From Pyricularia pennisetigena (lineage: Eukaryota > Ascomycota > Sordariomycetes > Magnaporthales > Pyriculariaceae): DNA of 64,000 nt. Shown here one piece after another: positions 33,779 through 43,211 of this stretch. Positions within the stretch are counted from its first letter, which is position 1; each line of letters starts with the position of its first letter. Where the stretch lies: positions 62,001 to 126,000 of the forward strand of contig NW_021940928.1 of the NCBI RefSeq assembly GCF_004337985.1, in the 5' to 3' direction. A program made the position numbers and the translations under genes. A model generated the notes under the pieces. The model made no database searches. It was not told the origin of the DNA and was given only the letters and a program-made list of their open reading frames with translations.

Positions 33779-34130
33779 ATGACTCGACACGGTCCTATGC
33801 CGGTTCACGACCGAGTCAACAAGATCGGACGAAGGATAAGGGCGGATAAGAGTTTGAGCAGCAAGGACAGAGATCGTATCGCTCTCAATCTGCAGCGCCT
33901 GCAAAAGCCAGGGGGAAACGAGGCTGACAGAACAAAGGCGAAAATACTGCGCGAAAGCATGCAATATATGCTCAAAAGCAATTGCCGCCACAGCATACTG
34001 GCTTTCCTGGCCCTTGGAGGCGAGCCTTACAAGCTGAACAAAAGCACAAAGCAGAAGAAAGTCGGGCAGATCCAAGTGTCGAACCTAAAACACACATTTA
34101 AGGACCCAATCCGTCTCGGTAGCAAAAGTA
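33779..34130 (+). pseudogene. JmjC-like gene, 5' end only (duplicon copy 1)
   Basis: From ATG 33779 it encodes the same N-terminus as the gene at 57490 (MTRHGPMPVHDRVNKIGRRI ... TFKDPIRL). The homology ends at the duplicon edge, 34130. The frame runs on 67 codons into reversed NLR sequence, giving a meaningless tail to 34333. Truncated; the catalytic-like domain is missing. Confidence 0.75.
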
Positions 34131-36775
34131 CAGATCTGCGGGGATCTTTGTATTTATCATTTGCTTTTCATCTCGTTTCTGAGCACGTCTGGCTTTCGAA
34201 TGTTGCAAATATCCCGTCTGAGCCCTGCTTCCATGCGTTTGATGCATTGTGCCGCGAGCATAGCGTGTGCCGCGTCTACCCCATAATCAAAGTGACTAGA
34301 GGCTTTGAAATTGAGCATGAAGTCACTGATTGACTTATGCAGGAGCCGTACGGGAATGTCAGGGTCGCTCGGGACGCTGAGGACGGCGTGTAAATGATGT
34401 AGCCGCAAAGCAACTCGACGTATTGGAATAATAGTCACTGTTATCGCACTTGGGCGTGTGGATGCACGCTGACTAGCATATATCAAGTGCGATCCGAATT
34501 CCTAACCTTTCAGGCATCCACAACTCCACACCACCCCTTTATTTCCCTCTGTAGCCAGATTGCATTTTACTCCCTTTTGTACGGTAGACAAGACAGATAA
34601 TTAGGTATAGCGAATCGCACTAGTTACATTGTCTCAACCCCGAATCCCTACGCGTAGACAAGGTCTATGAACACGACGTGAAGGCATGCCAAGCAGGGCC
34701 GCGATCGGTTTGTATGACAAAGGGGTGGCAGCGAGTATAACAGCTCCTAAAACATCGAATAGCTCCATTCGGAGGTTCTCCGCTAACGGCTTCGGTTTCT
34801 CGTGAACATTATAACTTCCGAACAAAACGTAGTGTAGGATCGGCAGGTAAACCTGATTTAGCTGGGGAGTATTGCTATCGCATTGACGAAGCCAGAGTTT
34901 TAGCTGGTCAACTGGATCTCCCCGTTTATCGGGATCATCGATAAAGCGATATAAAGTCGCTGCATAGATAAGTAGAGGAGAAGGCGTTGTCGACAAATGG
35001 ATCAGACGGTCTAGTTGCGCTGGATCTGGCCAATTTTCCAGGATCTCCCATTGGTGCTTAATAACAGCAAACTTTTGTTTAAGAAAATTGGCAACGTCGC
35101 TTCGCGTTTCGTTTCGGTGCTCTGCCTCTAGATCCAGACTGCGATAGCGAACGCTATTGAGGGCAGCCACCACAGCAGACGTAGATCTGCTTGTGATCAA
35201 CACCCGCAGGCACACCGCGTTAACAGTACCCAGTTTGGAAAGTAGAGCTAAAACCTGGCTGAGGTGGCCAGGTTGCTCGCATTCGTCCAAAGCATCGATG
35301 ATGATTATCCAAGATCCATGGTTGGCGTCAGTTTGGGGTAAGTCACCCAAAGGGAGCTACAACAGCTTTTCGAACTGGATGGCAAGGCCCTTTTTCTCCA
35401 CCGTATTTTTGTCAAGACCGCTAAGGGATTTTTCAAGACAGCTTCTGAAGTAAGGAATTGTCTTAGCAAACTGCGCAACGAGGGTGAGAAAAAGACGCGT
35501 CGTGTCATTGCGGTCCCGTTCTCCTCTTTTGAAGAAGTAGCCAGCACCAAGTCGTTTTTTGTGATGGAAGGTGTCAGCGATAGTGCGTGCGATGGTCGAT
35601 TTTCCGGTCCCCGCAGGACCAACTAGCCAAAATAGAGGTTCAGCACATTCATCCGCCCAGTGGTATATGGTTTCCCGAATGCGAAGCCGAGTTTTACCTT
35701 CACAATTTGGGCTGTTTTGAACATCGCTGCTGTCGTAACGTGCTTGGGAAACAACAGGAAGGTCCACGGGGCGATCTTTAAGTATCTCGCTAATAGCCGT
35801 CAATTAAGGTCTACAACTAAGCGAATTACTACGAACCTCTGCAGCTGAAGCTCTGCGAGTTGCTGAGCAGAAATACCGCGTTGATGTATGGAAATTTGAA
35901 GTTGTTTCTCGGCGACTAATAGCACAAATACTGGTCAACGTAATATTCTTACATAATTAAATTAAAAACCTATAAAGTGCCATAACACAGTATGCAATGT
36001 TCCGTTTCCCAAGTTGCCTGAAAGAATTTACTCACTAGGGATCAATTGTCGAACAAGCTTCTCCTCGAGAACCTTTTCTCGAGGTATCACAGAGAGAAGC
36101 TCTTTTGCGCATGCTGCCGCAGTTGCTGCTGCGTACGGTTGCTATCGCTTGCTCTGATGCGCATCTGCATAGTCGCAAATTCGGGACCTGGGGATGCGAA
36201 TTTTGGCTGGCTAGAAAGTTTTGATAGATGCGCGAGGATTTGCATCCTGTCCCGAAAGTCGTTGGCACGAAGCTTGGCCAAGGCGTTGAGAAGAATTGTC
36301 GGCGGCGCGTTGAGGCTGCCGGTACGAGTGATACGACCGCCAGCTCCAGTTTTCCCAAAATCGTATTGAACAACTCCACCATAGTGATCTGCAGGCTGGC
36401 TAATTACGACGTCGCCGATATCAATATCCGCATCGAGGTTCGGAACTCCACCGCCGATGCCGACTAAAACGCCAAATCGCAACGAGGGGAAACTGGCGTT
36501 CATTTGGCTGGCCACAACAGCTGCTTGGTTCGTGCCCATCTGACCGGCTGGCGGGCAAGCAGCCACGACGTTATGGTTTCCGATGCGGCCGAAGGAGTAG
36601 ATATTAGAGTCGGTCGGGGGGAGGGTAGGTCGGCAAATTCCTCGTCCATGATCTCAGCCGCGGCTGCCAGCTCGATAGGTAGAGCGCAAATCCAGCCAAC
36701 TGTGAAGTCCTCCGGTGTAATTCTAGGCTCTTTCTCAGACGTATCTGCCTCGCGGTGCCGCTTGGCTGGTGGCAT
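34131..36775 (-). pseudogene. PNP-NACHT NLR-type gene, multiply broken
   Basis: Begins at ATG 36775 (MPPAKRHREADTSE), then the PNP_UDP start ITPEDFTVGWICALPIELAA. A frameshift in a C-rich run near 36615 is followed by PPAGQMGTNQAAVV and VLVGIGGGVPNLDADIDIGD. The middle of the phosphorylase domain is deleted: the next piece is its end (ICDYADAHQSKR, TAG at 36142-36144, then YAAATAAACAKELLSVIP). The NACHT module has P-loop GPAGTGKST and, after TAG 35357-35359, Walker B IIIIDALDECE. About 250 bp of foreign sequence splits the C-terminal part before LHAVLSVPSDPDIPVRLLHK. A last frameshift precedes NTKIPADLY, where the duplicon cuts it. NLRs of this type act in fungal self/non-self recognition and cell death; this one cannot be functional. 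Confidence 0.85.
34421..34670. mobile_element. About 250-bp insertion inside the NLR relic
   Basis: NLR homology jumps from the end at MPSRRV (right) to ALRLHHLHAVLSV (left). The borders carry similar 8-mers, ACTCGACG at 34413-34420 and ACACGACG at 34671-34678, suggesting a decayed target duplication. An internal imperfect palindrome lies near 34445-34490. No terminal inverted repeats recognised, so the type is unknown. Confidence 0.4.
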
Positions 36776-37667
36776 TATCTGTGAGAGCGGTATGATGGAA
36801 AGCGCTGTTGAACTCGTAGTTTCTAGCGTCGTAGGGACAAGCAACGCTGTAGGGGGTGCCATTGGATTAGGGTTCGAGGTTCGCTCGGGGAGATATGGTA
36901 AGTTGTGGGACGCATCGGCTACCGAGCTGGCTTCGAGAGGCAAGGGTATCGCGTTGGATCGATTGTCGCGGGCGACTAGGTTGTTGACTTTGCTGTTCCC
37001 ATGACGGAAGTCCTTCAAACGTTCCAAGATCTTTGAGATTCCCATCTCTTTGTTGGCAACAGCAGAATGATCCACGTAAACGATGGCATTCTGTTCAGTA
37101 AGACTGATGATGACTCAAATTGAGGTCAAAATGAGGGGTTGGTAAGACTGTGATCATGGCAGGCAACGGTTGGTCCAATCGCACAGCGAGGACTGCCTAG
37201 GGCGTATGCTTGGCAAAGCCATGGCTGAGAATTTGCGCCTGCAAGGTCTGTCAGGATGCCCTTTCCAAGAATCGAAGTAAAATCGTCAACAAAGGCTAGG
37301 AACCCATCCCCTAGGTAGACGAAGGTCGTCGAGACGAGAGGTCACGCAGCTCGAAGGGCCGTGGTTGTTAGCCGTACTACTACTAGGTGGAGCGCGTTTG
37401 GAAACCGTGGATGGGCGGTAACGTTTCGGAACAACGTTGTACCGCACTTTGTGCACCTCGTTCTAAGTTCTGCATCGCCTATTCATCGCCGCCTGCATCC
37501 CACACAGCACGTGATACCGCCATGGATGATGCAGTGCCCACTTTATTGCATACATACACTGCCTACGTCGATAAGAAACGTTCCTCTGTACGTCTGGATA
37601 AGTAGTCTGCTGACCCACTCGCACTGTTGCAGTGGACCTTCAGCTATGCAGCCAAATGGAGCACTTT
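36776..37667. other. Upstream of NLR relic; no gene
   Basis: The NLR frame stays open upstream to an ATG at 37075 (adding 100 Ser/Pro/Thr-rich residues), so a longer N-terminus is possible. The rest shows only shadow ORFs. Confidence 0.4.
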
Positions 37668-38238
37668 CGGGTACTTGGAGGGATTTGGGCAGATGGATCA
37701 TTAGAGCCGAAAATGGATGTTTATCGCTTGTCATGGGGCCAAATCTGGACCTTCCTTCATCACGTACATTCAAGTAGCCTTAGACAGTCTCCACATTTTT
37801 GAGATTGAATGTATGTACTGAAAGCGGAAGATAAATTTGCTCCAAACTGTACAACCCTGCTCATACAATCATTGATCATTTCTTGCTAGCTATCCGGTGG
37901 TATGAACATTCTTCGCAGCCAGCTTGGGCTTCTTGGAAACATAAGTTGTAGATATTCCTGACAGCTAGTTTGGGCTATTGTATTTGGCGGTCTAAGGGTT
38001 ATTCAGTTTTTGCTGTTGCATTTGAAAAATTGCATTGGATAGTCTGGATATTCCTCAAAGCACAGTTTGTGCTCTTTCGCTTGGCAACCTGTGGAGTGTG
38101 TGGATGTGCTTCGCGATCTGGGGGTCCAGGGCGGCGTTGATGTTTGAGCCTGTTCGTACTTTTCCATTGGCAGCCCGGGTCGCAAGGGTACTTTTGGAGC
38201 AAATCTGCCTTCCGCTTTTAGTAGATAAACTCAATGTT
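37668..38238. mobile_element. Putative non-autonomous element with inverted ends
   Basis: The left part (to 37850) repeats 26316-26503. The motif GTACTGAAAGCGGAAG...TTTGCTCC (37815-37850) recurs in reverse complement at 38196-38238 (GGAGCAAATCTGCCTTCCGC), so about 430 bp is bracketed by roughly 35-bp imperfect inverted repeats. Internal GTTTG(G/T)GCT...TTGGC motifs repeat. No ORF. It could be a MITE-like relic. Confidence 0.45.
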
Positions 38239-39655
38239 TAAAACGCGGGGACAGCTTGGCGCTACTTGACTCTACTTAACAAGGCGAAAGAAGATCCTGG
38301 AACTCTTGGTCACGAAAAGCACCCAGATCCATTGCCGTGGCAGGCCCAGGGAACTATGGACGCCAAATTTGGGCCAAGTTACACCAAAAATCACCAAAAA
38401 AGCCTTACGACGTGCAACTGACAATTAATGGCGTTTACGGAGTTCATGTCTCGCTTTCCGCCGATATTTGTACGCGTTGAAGCGGCCTCAATCGAAAGTG
38501 ATATATTGTCTGTACCAAAATTCCAAACTGCTTTTGACAAAACTTTGTGTATATTAGTTATAAAGCACACTGTTCCATCACAGCTCACTGGATTTGCTTC
38601 TTTAAGCTCTTGAAATGCAGTTTTACCTTTTTTGTCTGTGGCTGACAGTAGTAGAAGGCGTACGTCACCTGGAGGCTTGCAATGCCAGGCCCCCTAGCAC
38701 GGCGCCCTGCTTCAGGTATGTCTAAAGCTGGAATACATACGTTATGTGAGTTAACATTTTGAAAAGCTGCTCACTTAGCATCGCAGCCCACAGTAACGGT
38801 TCTTTTTCAAAGTCTTCCACACCCTTACCAACGTCAGCAAAAACCATTAAATACTGCACGACTGTATACATGAGAAGCTTACCCGTTGTAACAAAGCACA
38901 TATTAATACAACCACACACAACACTGGAAACCATCGATGGAACCTCACATACCGTTTTACCTTTTGCCACAAGTAGTGGCCCGTGCTAGTTGAGTTTGGG
39001 TGCGTCAAAAAGGTGTTATAACCGGTACCAGGGAGACCAGCTAGAGTCGTCCTACACTCTCCCAGGAGAGATATCCCCGACAGAATTCAAAATTATGTAG
39101 GGAAGGAATCAAAACCTCGTATGACGTCAAGGACGGGGACCATTTGGATCAGGAGATCACAATCACCATGCTTAGGAAATAGGCTATAAGCAACGCTTAT
39201 TACCATGTAGATACAATTCTTTTCAGGATCGCTTACCAGCAATCAACCTTTGATTAACAGCAATGTTTGAGTTCCATCAGAAATTCTCCCCGCTCAATGA
39301 AAACCCCAGTTACCTGCCAGTCAGACGTTCAGTTGCTTCAACTCGTGTCTGGGAAATTTTACTAATACGGCGTCGGGCTAGGTGGATGAGGAAGCGTATG
39401 ACCGATCCCTAAACACGACGGCCTTTGGCCTGGGACGATTGCCTATGGCCTGGCAACAATCAGAAATAGCTACTTCTGGCACTGCTGTGTTAGTAACAAC
39501 GTCTGCGTCTGATTGCACAAAAACTGGATTGCTCTAATGTGTCTGGGTCACAGCCAGAGGCTCATTTAGGCCACTTCTTTGGAGGATAAAAACAGTTAAA
39601 GCGCTATCAATTTGGCAAATGCAAGAATATTTGACGTGAATACAGCTTAAAAATT
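38239..39655. other. Intergenic, no supported gene
   Basis: Short frames at 38391-38588 and 38722-38970 (-) lack recognisable domains. A block at 39020-39080 (GGTACCAGGGAGACCAG, then TCTCCCAGGAGAGA) resembles one at 40920-40980 and may be an old element end. Confidence 0.4.
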
Positions 39656-39964
39656 ATGAACCCAAGACCATCGTCTAGTCTTTATACTTCGACCGTTAGC
39701 TCAAGCAATTGCTCCAGCCCTACCACCTATTCTGCAAACCATTTTGAGCTAGACGACTTGTTGGAAAACATTTTGCTTCACTTTAATGAATGTGACGAAC
39801 TGCAGTCCGAGGTTAACCTGCTCCGGAACTCTTGGAACCGGACGATTGGGATCTTGAAACAAACGAGAAAGATTTGTATGCAGATTTTCCATCTGCTCGA
39901 CTTGGCTATTAGGCAAATGAACCTAGAGAGAAACAAATACCTAGCGAATTGCACGGCATTTTAA
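39656..39964 (+). CDS. Small coiled-coil orphan protein (102 aa)
   Basis: Single exon from ATG 39656. The N-terminus is Ser/Thr-rich, residues 30-95 form hydrophobic heptads (LDDLLENILLHFNECDELQS, then IFHLLDLAIRQMNLER). No signal peptide. It ends 22 bp before an LTR fragment. Family unknown. Confidence 0.42.
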   Translation: MNPRPSSSLYTSTVSSSNCSSPTTYSANHFELDDLLENILLHFNECDELQSEVNLLRNSWNRTIGILKQTRKICMQIFHLLDLAIRQMNLERNKYLANCTAF

Positions 39965-39986
39965 CAGTTATTGTTTTGGCTAAGCT

Positions 39987-40115
39987 CCAGGGTGATACCT
40001 TCCTCTACGTCGCGTCAAGCTCAGAACTTTGTTTGTTTCCCTCCCTCTCCTCAAAGTAGAATCTTCGTCGATAGAATAAACTAGCTTCCGTGCTATGCTC
40101 ACCCTGGCCGTGACA
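39987..40115 (+). repeat. Truncated gypsy LTR fragment
   Basis: Corresponds to the gag-proximal two thirds of the LTR, same orientation as 22941-23132. It begins at CCAGGGTGATACC and ends at the normal terminus GGCCGTGACA. The other end is missing and there is no target duplication. Confidence 0.85.
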
Positions 40116-41476
40116 TGAGGCAAGTCGACTCCAGCAATAGACACAAAATTTTATAATTTTGTGCTGGTAGAATTGGTTCTTCAAGAGCAGTTTCAGACGC
40201 AGGTACGCTTTGATGTCTGAACTTTGCATTCGTTACGGCACATTGGTAAGCAGTGCATCGGCTGGTACACAGTTTGGAGCAACTACATCTTCGCTTGCAG
40301 TACCGAAATTCAATCTTTGAAATGTGGGGGTGGCCGAGTGATACGTGTGTCTACTTGTTAAGATGGGGAACATCCAGATTTGGCCGCAGAACAATAGCTG
40401 CAAACATTCACTTTTGGCTATAATCAAACATCTTCCGAATTATCTCGAAGTAACGGTGACTCTCCAACTTCGCTGCTTAAGTAGATATCCACTGCAACAG
40501 TGCCAGCAGTATATTACTTCGGCTTGACTTATAGAATAGAGCCCTTAGGGTCGTCGAATGCATACGCAGTAGGTACCCAGGCTCAATCGGCACTATATGG
40601 AGCAGATACAGAAAACCAACATGTGTTGACAGGAGAAAGATGGGTTTGCTTTCAACTGTAGTTAGATCCCACTTCTGAATTATGGACGCTTTCTGGAAAT
40701 AAATCACTCTATGGAATAAGCCATAACGGCCGTCGAGACCGCACTGTTGAGTCCGATTCATATGCCAGTCTGCAACGAAAGTTCATTAAGTCAGTACACC
40801 CCCTGCAACAACACAATCACATACACGCGAGGAATCAAACACTCCAGGAAACTCCTACACGTTTGTTTGAACTGCTTCCGCCCGTATTCGAGCCCGTTCG
40901 TTACGAGCAGATGGTTGGGCTGGTACCAGGGAGGCCAGGTGGGGTCATGCCCCTCTTGACGACACTCGCCCAGAAGAATCACCGACGGGCTGAGCCAGGA
41001 TTACATAAGGACAAAGCAACGTGACAGCACGTGACTGCCGAGACAGTTGATCTTAAACAGACAAGGGGTGATCTCAGAGATCACAACCTGATCTTCGAAG
41101 ACTCTGAGGAGTCTTTGAGATCAAGGACCTTGCTTTGACCAGTAAGTATACGTGTATATGAACATTCCCCTCAAAATTGACAGAAGCCATCTTTGCAAAC
41201 AGGTCGCGTGAACGCTTAACACCATATTTCATTTCGCAAGTAAGCAGCTAGAACCATTCTACTTGCAGTCTCATGCACTTGGTTTTGTAGAAACTTCAAT
41301 GATAGCACACCTTCTCCCGCAGCACTTGCTTTTGGGAAAGTTTCTCCCAAATAATCAATCATAGAGCTTTGGTAAGGTCTTTGCTTGCCATTTTAGTCCA
41401 GGAATGTGATCAATAAGGATATAGTCTGTGAAAGCCAGCTTACTACAAAGTCGTCTATTGGGCAGCTTGAGAGTAA
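40116..41476. other. Repeat-like DNA without gene
   Basis: Contains the second block related to 39020-39080 (40920-40980). A short minus-strand frame at 41355-41543 (DYILIDHIPGLKWQAKTLPK) is faintly like a retroelement RNase H end, which I do not consider secure. Confidence 0.4.
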
Positions 41477-41914
41477 TGTGATGTCCCGCCTGAAAATCTT
41501 GTACTGGGCATTCCCCTTTATGGCCGGACTTCCCAAAACACAACGGGGCCGGGTAGACCCTTTTCAGGGATCGGCAATGGATCCTGGGAACCCGGTGTTT
41601 GGGACTACAAAGCGTTGCTACGGTCGGGTGCTGTGGAGATATACGACGCCAGAATTGGTGCTTCTTTCAGCTACAATACTCTAACAAAAGAATTTGTGAC
41701 GTATGACACATTGAAAAGCGTTATTCAGAAGGTCGAATACACTAAGGCCAAGGCGCTTGGCGGCAGCATGTTCTGGGAAATTTCAGCAGATCGTACTGAC
41801 GATAAAAGCCTTACCCTTGCCAGTGCCAAGCTGAGATCGCTTGACCGCTCGCAGAACTGGCTCAGCTACCCGCAGAGTAGATACGATAATATTCGTAATG
41901 GCCTTAGGGGCTAG
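41477..41914 (+). pseudogene. GH18 chitinase C-terminal fragment
   Basis: One open frame of 145 codons: VPPENLVLGIPLYGRTSQNT, SGIGNGSWEPGVWDYKALL, FVTYDTLKSVIQKVEYTKAK and LGGSMFWEISADRTDDKSL, ending LSYPQSRYDNIRNG. This is the last part of a family-18 (class V) chitinase barrel, including the chitinase insertion side and the Met-Phe-Trp-Glu strand. The catalytic DxxDxDxE strand lies upstream in the family and is absent, because homology begins abruptly after a TAA (41474-41476). No start codon; non-functional remnant with still good sequence. Confidence 0.75.
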
Positions 41915-42129
41915 CCAAGCATCCAGTGTTTCATAGTCAAGTGCGTCTGTACTCGGCCTTTCTTCTGTTTGTTAGATAGGATCAGAGATTACGCTTCTTT
42001 ACCGTAACTAACTGAATTAGAGCCTGGTCACAGTTGGGTCCGGTAGTCTTGACTTGGAGATTGGAACTTGAATGCTTTAAACAGTGACATTAGCAATAGA
42101 AGTGTAGATCAATCCAACTCTGCGAGTGG

Positions 42130-42330
42130 CCGAATCTACTGCGAGGATCAGAAGCTTCGAGTCTTGCCTCGTTGGGATCATGGTGGGCAATCCATGGTCA
42201 GCCTATAGGAGCACGAATCCAATGCATCATTCTACTGAAATGCCGGCGTTTTGCTTCAAGCCCTGCGAAGCCGCTGCTCCTGAGCTCTCGCCTAAGGAGC
42301 CATGCAATGGGATCTGAGCGCAGCTGGCGC
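42130..42330 (+). repeat. Possible tRNA-related SINE
   Basis: Has an A-box-like TGGCCGAATC and, about 30 bp on, a B-box-like GCTTCGAGTCT, the spacing of an internal pol III promoter, but no foldable tRNA. It continues with GC-rich sequence (GCAGCTGGCGCAAGCCCTCC). No second copy in the window. Confidence 0.28.
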
Positions 42331-42522
42331 AAGCCCTCCTATCAAGCAACACAAGACAGGCGTAAATCTCACTAGCAGTCTAAGTCACAGTTGTGAGCTA
42401 AATACACAAAATTTATTGGTCGAATTTGTATATTCGCCGATTGGAGATCTAGAAACAAAATTGTTCAGTACCTGCCGGTTGGATCTGATACGGCATCGGC
42501 TAAAGAAACCATTACTCGATCG

Positions 42523-42891
42523 CTACCGAATTTTCGCTATATCGAATCTCCGATTCTTCAGTTTCTGTAACAGTTCTTTGACACCTCCTGTATAAACCAG
42601 AAGTTTGGAAACTTCTGCGTGTGGAAATGCATCATAGATCTCCTGCCATGTTGTGACAGGTCTGGAAAAAAAAGTGATGGCCAAAAAGCCAAGCAAAGGT
42701 AGCCTGATAGCTAGCTCTAACGTTTGGACAAGTACTAGGAGAAGGTGCAGAGCTGAGGATATTATTCTAAGTAAAATATATACTTGCAGGACGTTTTTCA
42801 CAGTCAGCTCGGTACGTGCGGCTTGTGTGCATGCTCTCAGTCTTTCCTCCATTGTCTTATGTGTTATAGGAGGAACATACTTTCCGTTCAT
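42523..42891 (-). other. 122-codon open frame with membrane-like segment
   Basis: ATG start (MNGKYVPPITHKTMEERL), then a hydrophobic stretch (SALHLLLVLVQTLELAIRL, LLGFLAITFF) and a charged end. The hydrophobic part also has GTATAT...TTTTTTCCAG intron-like borders (122 nt), which would remove it and shift the frame. Unresolved; low confidence in either reading. Confidence 0.3.
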
Positions 42892-43211
42892 CGGTCTGAC
42901 ATGTCCGCTCCTGATTATATGAGCCTGTTATATAAAGGAATTCATAGATAGGGGCTTATGGAGCCCTTTTTCAGCCCATAGCTGCTGATTCGAGTAGAAA
43001 ATCTGAGCAATAAGCAAGATGCGGCTTAAGACTAGCTCTGAGATAACAGGTGAGTGGATTTCTGATCTGCTGCTCGTTCGTGGCATTGAACAGCCTGTTT
43101 TGGATTATCCTTTTATAAAATCTAACTAGAACGCTACTAGGGGAAACTGATCTTCTCTTTGGTAGCTATCACTGCTTTTTCGTATTGAGAAACCCTGTGA
43201 TAATAGCAACT

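Larger units (their letters stand above)
31053..34130 (+). repeat. Segmental duplication copy 1 (3078 bp)
   Basis: Nearly identical to 54791-57841 along its whole length, same orientation, offset 23738 bp left and 23711 bp right of a 27-bp insertion at 32071-32097. It contains an RGG-protein gene, an unknown chimeric ORF, the conserved 68-codon ORF and the 5' end of a JmjC-like gene. Its right edge fuses to an NLR pseudogene. Confidence 0.95.

Noticed and set aside
33719..34075. 118-aa minus-strand ORF inside the duplicon
   Set aside because: Exact antisense of the JmjC-like N-terminus, repeated in copy 2 only because the DNA is duplicated.
40320..40400. GGTGGCCGAGTGA, similar to a tRNA-Leu/Ser A box
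   Set aside because: No B box or acceptor pairing follows.
41355..41543. Copia-like polyprotein end
   Set aside because: Only about 20 residues faintly resemble a retroelement RNase H tail; stops follow and no LTR could be defined.
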